From assembly GCF_014779595.1 (NCBI RefSeq), contig NZ_JACXZT010000019.1, positions 248,001 to 312,000 on the forward strand: DNA of 64,000 bases, read 5' to 3'. The stretch's first letter is position 1; each line of letters opens with the position of its first letter. The position numbers and the translations under genes were made by a program. The notes under the pieces were generated by a model, which was not told where the DNA came from, did no database searches, and saw only the letters and a program-made list of their open reading frames with translations. The DNA comes from Halomonas sp. ML-15. GTDB lineage: Bacteria > Pseudomonadota > Gammaproteobacteria > Pseudomonadales > Halomonadaceae. Below, piece after piece: positions 9,047 to 16,768 of the stretch.

Positions 9047-9351
9047 GCTTGCCACTGACGCCCCTGGGCGCGCTACTGGCTATCCTGATCATGGCGCTGG
9101 TCACCTACCTGACCCGTAGCGGCGGCGTGCTGGTGATGTCGCGAGTGCCCATCGGCCCGCGGGTCGAGCGCTTTATCAACGCCATGGCCGGCTCGGTGCT
9201 GGTGGCGGTGATTACCCCGATGGCGGTCTACGGCGACTGGGGCGCGCGCCTGGCGCTGGTCGCCACCTTTGGCGTGATGCTCGCCAGCCGCAAGCCGCTG
9301 CTGGCGATTGCCGCCGGTATCGCGACCGCCGCCGGCTGGCGACTAATATAG
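9043..9351 (+). CDS. azlD: AzlD-family branched-chain amino acid exporter, small subunit
   Basis: A 102-residue protein with about four membrane segments. It contains the family opening LLAILIMALVTYLTRSGG and the middle stretch RVERFINAMAGSVLVAVITP. It is the small partner of AzlC. The ATG overlaps the azlC stop (ATGA), and GGGGAGG lies 6 bases upstream. Confidence 0.92.
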   Translation: MSLPLTPLGALLAILIMALVTYLTRSGGVLVMSRVPIGPRVERFINAMAGSVLVAVITPMAVYGDWGARLALVATFGVMLASRKPLLAIAAGIATAAGWRLI

Positions 9352-9424
9352 CCATACGGAACGATCCGCGGCGGGTGGCTTCCAATGGCCACATGCTCGA
9401 CTTAATGCTTTTTCGGAGCCCCTA

Positions 9425-9769
9425 ATGCCCAATTCTCGAGACCCACGCGACAATCCCGCCTGGCAGGCCGCACAGCAGTGGCGGGAGCGCACTCGTCAGG
9501 GGCGGCCCAGCGGCCTGCGCCTGTTCTTCACCTGGCTGCTGTTCGGCACCCTGATGATCGTCGGCACCGTCATCGGGCTGTTCTTCCTGCTGATCGGCTG
9601 GGCCATGCTGCCATTTATGCGTCACCGTATGAAGAAGCGCATGGAGCGCATGCGCGCCGAGCAGGCTGAGGATATTGGCGGCGGCCAAGGCCCTCGGCAT
9701 CATAGTCAGCAGGTGCTGGAGGGCGACTACGTGGTCAAGGATGAGCCTGATACGCGGCGCCCGGACTAG
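9425..9769 (+). CDS. Small conserved-looking membrane protein, function unknown
   Basis: A 114-residue protein: a polar N-terminus (MPNSRDPRDNPAW), one long hydrophobic hairpin-like region at about residues 32-64, then a very basic stretch RHRMKKRMERMRAEQAED and a polar tail ending EGDYVVKDEPDTRRPD. The EGDYVVKDE tail resembles C-termini of small Halomonas/Pseudomonas inner-membrane proteins that I cannot name. The ATG is preceded by GGAG. It is 73 bases downstream of azlD on the same strand and might be co-transcribed. No function is assigned. Confidence 0.7.
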   Translation: MPNSRDPRDNPAWQAAQQWRERTRQGRPSGLRLFFTWLLFGTLMIVGTVIGLFFLLIGWAMLPFMRHRMKKRMERMRAEQAEDIGGGQGPRHHSQQVLEGDYVVKDEPDTRRPD

Positions 9770-9871
9770 CGGATTTGCCGCGGCGCCGACTGCGACTGAT
9801 AGAGACTGGCGAAAGTGCGGCGCCTGGCATAACGTTAAAGGGTCACCACGCCGACTCAACTGAGGTACTAC

Positions 9872-10240
9872 ATGCGCCATAATAATAAGATGCGCTACGC
9901 CGTCCCGCGCTCCGTCCTAGCCTCCCTGGCGGTCGGATTGCTGTTCGCAGCGCCCCTGGCAATGGCCAATGACTACCCCACTTCGACCCGCGTCGACTAT
10001 GTGCTCGGCTGCATGGCCGCCAACGGCCAGAACCATCTGGTGCTGCAGCAGTGTTCCTGCAGCATCGATGTGATTGCCGATCTGATTCCCTATGACGAGT
10101 ACGAATCCGTCGAGACGGTGATGCGCATGAACGACCAGCGCGGCGAACTCGGGGTGCTGTTCCGCACCGAGCGCGGCCTGCAGGATCAGGTACGCCAGTT
10201 CCGCAGCGCCCAGGCCGAAGCCGATCTGCGCTGCTTCTGA
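9872..10240 (+). CDS. Exported cysteine-containing protein of the XoxF cluster, function unknown
   Basis: A 122-residue protein with a signal peptide (residues 1-32, ending AMA before NDYPTS) and four cysteines in the mature part (Cys47, Cys61, Cys63 and Cys121, including QQCSCSID). Even-numbered cysteines in a periplasmic protein suggest disulfides or metal/haem-related chemistry. GAGG lies upstream of the ATG. It is followed 28 bases later by a cytochrome c gene and sits at the end of the xoxF/ABC cluster. From memory, small proteins of this kind accompany PQQ alcohol dehydrogenase clusters, but none has a role I can cite. No function is assigned. Confidence 0.72.
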   Translation: MRHNNKMRYAVPRSVLASLAVGLLFAAPLAMANDYPTSTRVDYVLGCMAANGQNHLVLQQCSCSIDVIADLIPYDEYESVETVMRMNDQRGELGVLFRTERGLQDQVRQFRSAQAEADLRCF

Positions 10241-10268
10241 ATCGCCGGTCTCCAGGAGCGCTGACGCG

Positions 10269-10655
10269 ATGCCCCTTTCCCGCTGGCCGGGCCCCAGGCT
10301 GCCGGTCGCTGTGCTACTGGCTGGCGCAGTACTGCCGGCGCTGGCCGATGATGTTCGCGAAGGCGAACGGGTCTTTCGCAACCACTGCTACGGCTGCCAT
10401 GCGCTACAGGAAGGCGTGCATCGCGCCGGTCCCAGTCTGTTCGAGGTGATCGGCCGCCCGGTCGGCGGCCTGGACGATTTCGACTACTCCACGGTGCTGG
10501 ACGCGGCGGACTTCCGCTGGGATGCCGAGACGCTGGATGCGTTTCTGGCCGACCCCGAGGCGCTGCTGCCGGGCAACCGCATGGTGCTGTGGGGGCTGGA
10601 CGACACCCCGCGCCGGGCGCTGATCCACTATCTAGAAGCGCAATCCAGCGATTGA
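10269..10655 (+). CDS. Small c-type cytochrome (class I)
   Basis: A 128-residue exported monohaem cytochrome. It has a signal peptide (about residues 1-26), the haem motif CYGCH (Cys40, Cys43, His44), the conserved GPSLFEVIGRPVG and a likely methionine axial ligand in PGNRMVLWG (about residue 102). It belongs with the preceding Cys-rich gene. Its position beside a PQQ dehydrogenase cluster suggests electron transfer from that system toward a terminal oxidase, in addition to XoxG. AGGAG lies about 12 bases before the ATG. Confidence 0.88.
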   Translation: MPLSRWPGPRLPVAVLLAGAVLPALADDVREGERVFRNHCYGCHALQEGVHRAGPSLFEVIGRPVGGLDDFDYSTVLDAADFRWDAETLDAFLADPEALLPGNRMVLWGLDDTPRRALIHYLEAQSSD

Positions 10656-10666
10656 TGCTCTTGGCC

Positions 10667-11470
10667 TCAGTCGCCGCCCCCGCCCTTGCGCGCCATCATG
10701 CCCCGCGCCGGATTGTAGCCGAGGATCGCCAGCGCCAGTAGCACCAGGGTGGTGGCCACCACGATCATCACCGCCTCAAGGTTGAGCTGCTCATAGAGCG
10801 CGAAGCGGATCATCTCCACGGCGTAGGTGAAGGGGTTGAGCGCGGCGATCTGATAGACCAGATAGCTGCCCTCGCGGATTCGCCACAGCGGGTAGAGCGC
10901 CGAAGAGAGAAAGAACATCGGGAAGATCACGAAGTTCATCACCCCGGCGAAGTTCTCCAGCTGCTTGACGAAGGTCGACAGCAGCATGCCCAGGGCGCCA
11001 ACCATAAAGCCGGTGACGATCAGCGCCGGCAGGATCCACAGGTAGCCCATCACCGGTGCCTGGATGCCGTAGAACCAGGCGATGGTCAGGAAGACGTAGA
11101 CCTGCACGATCGACACCATGGTCCCCGCCAGCAGCTTGCAGATCAGCAGATACCAGCGCGGGAAGGGGCTGACCAGCAGCACCCGCATGCTGCCCATCTC
11201 GCGGTCATAGACCATCGACAGCGAACTCTGCATGCCATTGAACAGCTGAATCATCCCCACCAGGCCGGGGATGATATAGACCTCATACAGGATGTAGGTC
11301 TTGTAGGGGTCGGTCATCGCCACGCCCAGCGCCATGCGAAAGCCGGCGGCGAACACGAACAGCCAGATCAGCGGCCGTACCAGCGCCGCCACGAAGCGCG
11401 TGCGCTGGTGCAGGAAGCGCAGCAGCTCGCGACCTACCACGCCGCGCAGGCAGTGCAGGTAGCGGTTCAT
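10667..11470 (-). CDS. pedC: ABC-2 type permease of the PQQ-alcohol-dehydrogenase-associated ABC system
   Basis: A 267-residue inner-membrane protein with about six hydrophobic segments and the ABC-2 family layout: a basic N-terminus, LIWLFVFAAGFRMALG, and the MRVLLVSPFPRWYLLICKLLAGT loop helix. Its ATG overlaps the stop of the ATPase gene (ATGA). The family is the PedC-type permease found next to PQQ-dependent alcohol dehydrogenases. ABC-2 permeases normally export, yet a periplasmic binding protein is encoded in the same operon, so transport direction and cargo are unresolved. Related systems in Pseudomonas (Ped) and Methylorubrum (Lut) have been linked to lanthanide handling. Confidence 0.88.
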   Translation of the reverse strand: MNRYLHCLRGVVGRELLRFLHQRTRFVAALVRPLIWLFVFAAGFRMALGVAMTDPYKTYILYEVYIIPGLVGMIQLFNGMQSSLSMVYDREMGSMRVLLVSPFPRWYLLICKLLAGTMVSIVQVYVFLTIAWFYGIQAPVMGYLWILPALIVTGFMVGALGMLLSTFVKQLENFAGVMNFVIFPMFFLSSALYPLWRIREGSYLVYQIAALNPFTYAVEMIRFALYEQLNLEAVMIVVATTLVLLALAILGYNPARGMMARKGGGGD

Positions 11471-12231
11471 ATGGTCACCTCGGCGGGACCCAGGGTCAGG
11501 GTGTCGAAGGCCTCACCGATGGAGGTGGCGCCGCTGGCGGCGAGCACCTCGCTGACGCTGCCGCTGGCGCGCACCCGCCCGGCATCGAGCACCACCACGC
11601 GATCCTCGGGGTAGACCTCGTCGATCAGGTGGGTGGCCCAAAGCACCGCCACGCCCTCCTCCACGCACAGCCGATGGACCCGCTCGACCAGGTCGCGGCG
11701 CGCGGCAATATCCAGCCCCACGGTGGGCTCGTCGAGCAGCAGCAGCCGCGGCCGATGCAGCAGGCCGCGGGCGATCTCCACCCGCCGCCGCTGGCCGCCG
11801 GAGAGCTGGCGCACCCGGGTCTTTAGCGACTCGCCCAGCCCGACCCGCTGCAGCTGCTCCTCGGCACGCCGACGCGCCTCACGTGGGCCCATGCCATGCA
11901 GGGCGGCGTGATAGGTGAGGTTCTGGCGTACCGTGAGATCGAGATCCAGGGTCGGCTGCTGGAAGACCACGCCCATCCGCGCGTGGGCCGCCACGGCATC
12001 CCGGCGCAGCTCATAGCCGCCGACGTGAATGCTGCCCACGCGGCGGTCATAGAGCCGCGTGATCAGCGAAAACAGGGTGGTCTTGCCGGCCCCGTTGGGA
12101 CCCAGCAAGACCGTGAACTGCCCCGCCTCGAGGCGCAAGCCGACCTCCTGCAGCACCGGCTTGCCGCTGTAGCTGAAGCTCAGCCCTTCCACCTCGAGCG
12201 CGGGGACCTCTGTGTTCTCGCCCAACGTCAT
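11467..12231 (-). CDS. ABC transporter ATP-binding protein of the PQQ-associated ABC system
   Basis: A 254-residue ATPase: Walker A GPNGAGKTT (residues 44-52), Q-loop VVFQQPTLD, signature LSGGQRRR (143-150), Walker B LLLLDEPTVGLD and H-loop ATHLIDE. The ATG at 12231 overlaps the stop of the beta-propeller gene, and a longer in-frame extension upstream only shadows that gene. It pairs with the downstream ABC-2 permease. The order binding protein, beta-propeller, ATPase, permease is the conserved layout of the PQQ-alcohol-dehydrogenase-linked ABC system. The cargo is unknown, with lanthanide or cofactor handling the leading ideas. Confidence 0.92.
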   Translation of the reverse strand: MTLGENTEVPALEVEGLSFSYSGKPVLQEVGLRLEAGQFTVLLGPNGAGKTTLFSLITRLYDRRVGSIHVGGYELRRDAVAAHARMGVVFQQPTLDLDLTVRQNLTYHAALHGMGPREARRRAEEQLQRVGLGESLKTRVRQLSGGQRRRVEIARGLLHRPRLLLLDEPTVGLDIAARRDLVERVHRLCVEEGVAVLWATHLIDEVYPEDRVVVLDAGRVRASGSVSEVLAASGATSIGEAFDTLTLGPAEVTI

Positions 12232-13232
12232 GGCTGGACGATTACCCCCCACGGGAAGCGCCCTACCGGGATCGACTGCAGCGCGGTGAGATTCTCGACG
12301 TCGATCACCGTGACGTCGCCGCTGACGCCATTGGTGGTATAGAGCCGCGTCTCGTCCTCGTTGAGCGCCAGATGCCAGACCCGCTGGCCGACCAAGATAT
12401 AGTCGAGCACCTCGTAGGTCTGCTGGTCGACTACCGCCACGCGGTTGGAGGGCCCCAGCGCCACGAAGCCGTAGCGGCCGTCGGAGGTGAGCTGGATGCC
12501 TACCGCCTGCACGGTTTCCCGCGGCACCCCGGGCACATCGAAGCGAATGGTGTGCTCGACGTCGAAGCTGTCGACCATATCCAGTATCGAGACGGTGGCG
12601 GCGATCTCCGCCGAGACCCACGCCTCGCGGCCGTCGTGGGTGAACTCGGCATGGCGCGGGCGCGCCCCCACCAGCCGGTGGTACACGGTCTCCATCAGCT
12701 CGGTGTCGATGATATGCGCCATATTGGAGGTCTCGGTGGTAGAGACCAGCCAACGGCCGTCGGGACTGATACCCAGCCCCTCCGGCTCGACCCCTACCGG
12801 GATTTCGGTGACCAGGGTGCGCCGTTCGTAGTCGAGCACCGAGACGATATTGTCGTCCTCGTTGGAGACGTAGATATAGGGTCGATTGGGGTCGACGCGA
12901 ATCACCTCGGGATCCTCGCCAGAGGCCTGGCTGCGCACTACCTGCAGCGTCTCCAGGTCGATCATGTCGATCGCCTCGTCGTCGCCCACGGCGACGAACA
13001 GCTCGCTGCCGTCGCTGCTGAAGGCCATCGAGCGTGGCCGACGGCCGACGTCGATGGTCTCGACCACCTCCAGGCTCGCGCCGTCGATCACCGAGATGGT
13101 GTTGTCCTTCTCATTGGAGACGAAAATGCGTTCGGCGCTGGCGGCCAGCGGGGTCAGGGCCAGGGCGCCCAGCGCCAGCCCGAGCAGCGTCGGCTTGAAC
13201 ATGGCGGCAGTCTCGCGGCTTAGAATTGGCAT
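12228..13232 (-). CDS. Exported YVTN-type beta-propeller protein of the PQQ-associated ABC system
   Basis: A 334-residue periplasmic protein built of seven or so beta-propeller repeats of the YVTN type, e.g. RIFVSNEKDNTISVID, YIYVSNEDDNIVSVLD and RLYTTNGVSGDVTVID. A signal peptide ends at AASA. Two starts are possible. The ATG at 13232 has a strong GGGGGA 6 bases upstream and overlaps the binding-protein gene by 13 bases. The ATG at 13202 gives a shorter, more standard signal peptide. I chose the first because of its ribosome-binding site. Homologues are known only by association with PQQ dehydrogenase ABC clusters. The protein may bind a metal or cofactor for the transporter, which is speculative. 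Confidence 0.88.
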   Translation of the reverse strand: MPILSRETAAMFKPTLLGLALGALALTPLAASAERIFVSNEKDNTISVIDGASLEVVETIDVGRRPRSMAFSSDGSELFVAVGDDEAIDMIDLETLQVVRSQASGEDPEVIRVDPNRPYIYVSNEDDNIVSVLDYERRTLVTEIPVGVEPEGLGISPDGRWLVSTTETSNMAHIIDTELMETVYHRLVGARPRHAEFTHDGREAWVSAEIAATVSILDMVDSFDVEHTIRFDVPGVPRETVQAVGIQLTSDGRYGFVALGPSNRVAVVDQQTYEVLDYILVGQRVWHLALNEDETRLYTTNGVSGDVTVIDVENLTALQSIPVGRFPWGVIVQP

Positions 13233-14449
13233 TGTGATTCCCCCTCGTCGACACCCATGGCATCCAGTGGCGTACGCGGATGCAGATAGCCCTCCTGGGG
13301 CGAGACCGAGGCCACCATGCGCGGCCCGCTGATCAGGATCGGCTGGCGCAGCTGATGGTTCCAGGTGCGGTAGCTGACCGGGAAGCCCAGATAGCCGGCC
13401 AGTTCGAACTCGTCGCTGAGCATATACTCGACCACGTCGTCGCGCTCCACCGAGCCGGTACGCGCGGCGGCCTCGCCCAGCGAGCGCACCGCCAGCCAGG
13501 CGCCGAAGTCCTGGGGCGTCATCCAGCGGTCGGCGATCCGCTCGAAGCGCCGCTGCAGCTGCACCGCCCCCCAGGATTCATGGGAGCGATGCCAGGCGGT
13601 GGCCATCAGCCCCTGGGTGCCGGCCACCGGCCGCGGCAGCCAGGTCTGATTGGGGAAGAACTCGCCGAAGTAGTCGGTCTCGTCGGAGATCACCAGCACG
13701 TCGTGCTCGGCGAACTCCTGGAGGAACACCGGGATCTCGCGCTGGATATCGTGGAAGCCCCCCTCGGAGCGGCGCGCCATGGCCTCGTAGGGCCACATCT
13801 CTTCGCTGACCACCTCATGGCCAAAGCGCTCGGCGGACTCGCGCAGGGCCTCGGCGAACAGCCGATCCTGATCGGTATTGCCGTAGACCAGCCCCCAGCG
13901 GTCCCACTGCTTGTAGCCGAGGAACTGCGACAGGGCATCGGCCAACATGCGTCGGCTGGGGACGCTGTGGAACAGCTGGGCGTGGCACGACTCGCTGCGC
14001 AGATGGTCGTCGCGGGCCGCGGCGTTGAACACCACCCGCTCGCCAAGCGCCTGATGCTCGAGCAGCGTACTCAGGTCATCGGCATTCAGCCCACTGATGA
14101 TCCAGTCGGCGCCCTGCTCGATCAGCTGCTCGAGGCCGGCGGACACGTCACCGCCGGGCTCGACCATGGCCTCGACGAGCACGAACTCCTGGCCAAGAAA
14201 CTGGCCGGTGGCGTTGTTGTCGTTGACCGCCAGACGCGCCCCCTGCACGCCATCGTCGTCGATCACCGGATCGAGCACCGAGAGCGGCTCGAGATCGTCG
14301 GGTCGCTCCATGCCCAGGTAGCCCAGGGTAATGGTGGCGACCTCGTCGTCCTGCGCCAGCGCGGGACTCGCCAGCGCCACCGCAGTGGCCAGCGTGCCCG
14401 CCACCAGCCAGCCCGTCAGCGGACGGACACCCACGTTACCAGCCCACAT
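13220..14449 (-). CDS. Periplasmic type-1 binding protein of the PQQ-associated ABC system
   Basis: A 409-residue exported protein with signal peptide ending PALAQ, followed by ITLGYLGMERPDD and two Rossmann-like lobes typical of Leu/Ile/Val-type (peripla_BP) receptors (for example DWIISGLNADDL and WGLVYGNTDQDR). The ATG at 14449 has GGGAG 5 bases upstream and is favoured over an in-frame GTG two codons earlier. In this conserved neighbourhood the receptor is coupled to an ABC-2 permease, which is unusual because such receptors normally serve importers of another permease class. The mature chain is rich in Asp and Glu, fitting either halophily or metal binding. Confidence 0.88.
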   Translation of the reverse strand: MWAGNVGVRPLTGWLVAGTLATAVALASPALAQDDEVATITLGYLGMERPDDLEPLSVLDPVIDDDGVQGARLAVNDNNATGQFLGQEFVLVEAMVEPGGDVSAGLEQLIEQGADWIISGLNADDLSTLLEHQALGERVVFNAAARDDHLRSESCHAQLFHSVPSRRMLADALSQFLGYKQWDRWGLVYGNTDQDRLFAEALRESAERFGHEVVSEEMWPYEAMARRSEGGFHDIQREIPVFLQEFAEHDVLVISDETDYFGEFFPNQTWLPRPVAGTQGLMATAWHRSHESWGAVQLQRRFERIADRWMTPQDFGAWLAVRSLGEAAARTGSVERDDVVEYMLSDEFELAGYLGFPVSYRTWNHQLRQPILISGPRMVASVSPQEGYLHPRTPLDAMGVDEGESQCQF

Positions 14450-14508
14450 ATGCACTCCCTAGCGGGGATCACCCGCGCCTATTGTCGTTGTTAGCGCCTC
14501 TTGGCGGC

Positions 14509-15159
14509 CTACATCCCGGCGTCGATGATGCGTACCATCTGGCCGAGCCGTTCCTCGAGCAGATAGGGCTGCTCGCACAGCGCCGGCAGGGACTGCTGGC
14601 GCGTCTGGAAAGTGCGCTGCTCCCAGAACAGCGCCTTGGAGAGCTCCTCCTCCTGGTGTGGGTCGATGTCATCCTCGGCGCGCAGCGCCTCGAGTTCGTC
14701 GACCATCTCGGCGACCTTCTCGAGCCGCGCGACCTGGGCCCGCGAGGCGCCCCGGATACGTTCGATGGTGCGGCTACGCTCGCGCTGAGTGAGCTCGAAG
14801 AGGCCCGAGAAGAGCAGCGTCAGGCGCTCCTCGCGTTCGGCGGGGTCGTCGTCGGCGAGACTCTCGACGAACTCGCGTACCCGCTGCATGGCGTCGTCGC
14901 TGCGGGTCTCCCGCGACATCGCATAGCGCACTACGCGCCCCACTTCCTGGTCGTCCCACCACGCCTCCTCGACCTCATCCAGCGGCGGGCCGGTCCAGAT
15001 AGCGCCCCATGCCAGCTCCGGCACCAGCCGCTGCACGCAGGGCCAGTCGGGGGGGCCAGTGGCGGCACGCTGGGCCTCGGCGTGGGGAGGTGACGACAGC
15101 GCCAGCAGCAGGCCCAGCGGCAGGCCCCACAGCAGGGCGGGGGTGCGGAAGGTTTTCAT
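14509..15159 (-). CDS. Exported helical protein of the XoxF cluster, function unknown
   Basis: A 216-residue protein with a signal peptide (residues 1-29, ending HAEA). The mature part is charged and predicted mostly helical (for example VREFVESLADDDPAEREERL and ERIRGASRAQVARLEKVAEM). There are two cysteines, Cys41 in PDWPCVQRLVPELAW and one near the C-terminus in LPALCEQPYLLEERLG, which could form a disulfide. Its ATG overlaps the xoxJ stop (ATGA), so it is translated with the methanol dehydrogenase accessory genes. It could be a chaperone or adaptor for the dehydrogenase. No recognised family, so no function is assigned. Confidence 0.75.
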   Translation of the reverse strand: MKTFRTPALLWGLPLGLLLALSSPPHAEAQRAATGPPDWPCVQRLVPELAWGAIWTGPPLDEVEEAWWDDQEVGRVVRYAMSRETRSDDAMQRVREFVESLADDDPAEREERLTLLFSGLFELTQRERSRTIERIRGASRAQVARLEKVAEMVDELEALRAEDDIDPHQEEELSKALFWEQRTFQTRQQSLPALCEQPYLLEERLGQMVRIIDAGM

Positions 15160-16007
15160 GAGGACGCCTCCCCATTGAACGTTGCCGGATCGAGCAGCAC
15201 GCCGCGGCGATCGAGCAGCGGCACCTGGTACTCGACCAGGATGGCGTTGATCTGGTCCTGATGGCGGTCGATGAAGTCGTTGATCCAGTCCTTCCACTGC
15301 GGCTCGCCGCGGCGGATCCCCATGGTGATGCGGAAGTCCAGGCGCACATCGCCGCCGTTTTCATGCAGCGGCAGCACCTTGAGGGGGGGATCGTGACGCG
15401 CGGCGAAGTAACCGGCCATCGGCCCCCAGATCACCGCGCCATCCAGGGTGCCGTTGGCCACGTCATCCACCGCGTCGCGCACCGGGGCACGCTCTCGGGT
15501 GTCGACCTGCAGCAGGTAGTTGCGCACCGTGGCGCCGCTGCGCCGCAGCGGCACGATGGGTGGCGTCTCGGCAATCACGCCGATATCGAGCCCCTCTAGC
15601 GCCGGATCGTCGAGGCGGGTGATCTCAGCCTCGAAGTCCGCCGGCACCACCAGCGAATAGACCGAGCGGTAGTACTCGTTGGTGTTCTGCAGGTGCTCGT
15701 AGCCCGCCACCACGCCGATCATCACGTCGCAGACGCGCAGCTCCAGGGTATTGCGCACGAAGCCCATGACCTGGGGTGCCCACACATAGCGCAGCGGCAC
15801 GTCCAGATCGTCGGCCATCAGCTCGGCGATGCGGTTCTCGAAGCCCTCGCCAGCGCTATTGGTAAAAGGCAGGTTGTTGCCGTCGGCGCAGACCCGCAGC
15901 TGGTCGCGCTCATACAGCTCGGGCAGGTCGGCGTGGGCCGAGCCGATGCCCTGGGTCAGCAGCCAGACGGCCGCCGTAAGACATGTCAGGGAACCGCATA
16001 ACCTCAT
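15156..16007 (-). CDS. xoxJ: XoxJ/MxaJ-like periplasmic protein for methanol dehydrogenase
   Basis: A 283-residue exported protein of the quinoprotein-dehydrogenase-associated binding-protein family. A signal peptide ends SAHA, then come LRVCADGNNLPFTNSAGEGFENRIAE (here split as LRVCADGNNLPFTN and GEGFENRIAELMADDL) and LRVCDVMIGVVAGYE. These are MxaJ/XoxJ signatures that differ from ordinary amino-acid receptors. XoxJ is thought to help activate XoxF in the periplasm. The ATG at 16007 begins the signal peptide, and upstream in-frame sequence has no coding character. It lies 64 bases after xoxG and its stop overlaps the next gene. Confidence 0.9.
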   Translation of the reverse strand: MRLCGSLTCLTAAVWLLTQGIGSAHADLPELYERDQLRVCADGNNLPFTNSAGEGFENRIAELMADDLDVPLRYVWAPQVMGFVRNTLELRVCDVMIGVVAGYEHLQNTNEYYRSVYSLVVPADFEAEITRLDDPALEGLDIGVIAETPPIVPLRRSGATVRNYLLQVDTRERAPVRDAVDDVANGTLDGAVIWGPMAGYFAARHDPPLKVLPLHENGGDVRLDFRITMGIRRGEPQWKDWINDFIDRHQDQINAILVEYQVPLLDRRGVLLDPATFNGEASS

Positions 16008-16071
16008 GACGCTCTCCGCTTGCCAAGGGGGAGGGGGATACCTATGGATGGCGGGCTCAGCGCCCGCTGCG

Positions 16072-16614
16072 TCATGACGCCTCGTCTTCCAGTTTCTCTT
16101 CGGCCTCCAGTGTCTCGTCGCTGATCTCCTCTTCGAGATGTTCGATGATCCGCGGCCGCCCCCGGCCGATATCGCCGGCCGCGCGGCCGCGCATGTAACT
16201 GTAGATATTCTCCAGGTTGCCGAGCACATAGGGGTCGTCGGCAAACGCTGGCATCACCTGGCCCGGCTGCACTTCTCGCCCGCCGGCAATGGTCCGGGCG
16301 AACTCGGCGAAATCACGCCGCTCCGAGGCGCGTACCAGATTGGGGGCAAACGAAGAGCCCAGCCCATCGGGGCCGTGGCAGGCCTGACAGGAGCGGGTGT
16401 AGGCGATATAGCCTTCGTAGGTGTCGGGGTCGACCTTGCCATCCTCGACCAGATACTCGCCGGCGGCGCTGGTATCGACCGCGTCGTCGTCCTTATCACT
16501 GTTGCTGCTGGCCACGGCCAGTGCGGACATGCTCAAGCCGGCAGCCATCAGGACGGCGACCAGCGAGGGTGTGGCAAAACGGGACGTCTGGCGTGACGTG
16601 AAGCGTCTAATCAT
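16072..16614 (-). CDS. xoxG: XoxG-like cytochrome c, electron acceptor of XoxF
   Basis: A 180-residue exported cytochrome c. A signal peptide ends near ALAVA, the haem site is CQACH (Cys76, Cys79, His80) followed by GPDGLGSSFAPNL, and a methionine ligand candidate is in GQVMPAFADDPYV. The N-terminal mature part (SNSDKDDDAVD) and the C-terminal tail (many Glu and Asp) are very acidic, as in halophile periplasmic proteins. XoxG takes electrons from the PQQ of XoxF and passes them to the respiratory chain. It lies downstream of xoxF, separated by a strong stem-loop, which fits lower expression than the dehydrogenase. Confidence 0.9.
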   Translation of the reverse strand: MIRRFTSRQTSRFATPSLVAVLMAAGLSMSALAVASSNSDKDDDAVDTSAAGEYLVEDGKVDPDTYEGYIAYTRSCQACHGPDGLGSSFAPNLVRASERRDFAEFARTIAGGREVQPGQVMPAFADDPYVLGNLENIYSYMRGRAAGDIGRGRPRIIEHLEEEISDETLEAEEKLEDEAS

Positions 16615-16729
16615 GTGCGTGCCCTTATATTCGAGCGCTGATGCGAGCCTCGTGGCGGCGCTCGTTATCTCGCCGGGCAGCGCCCGGCGCTGATTGTCAT
16701 GATGTTGCCGTCAGGAATTTGCGCTCATA

Positions 16730-16761
16730 AGGCGCCATGACGCCGCAGCGTCATGGCGCCT
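16730..16761 (-). promoter_or_regulatory. Stem-loop between xoxF and xoxG (attenuator or mRNA-stability element)
   Basis: A perfect 14-base inverted repeat (AGGCGCCATGACGC at 16730-16743 and GCGTCATGGCGCCT at 16748-16761) with a 4-base loop lies 7 bases after the xoxF stop. On the minus strand it is followed by TATGAGCG, with no real T tract. It is therefore better explained as a leaky terminator or 3'-end stabiliser than as a full terminator. Confidence 0.65.
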
Positions 16762-16768
16762 GTCCGAC

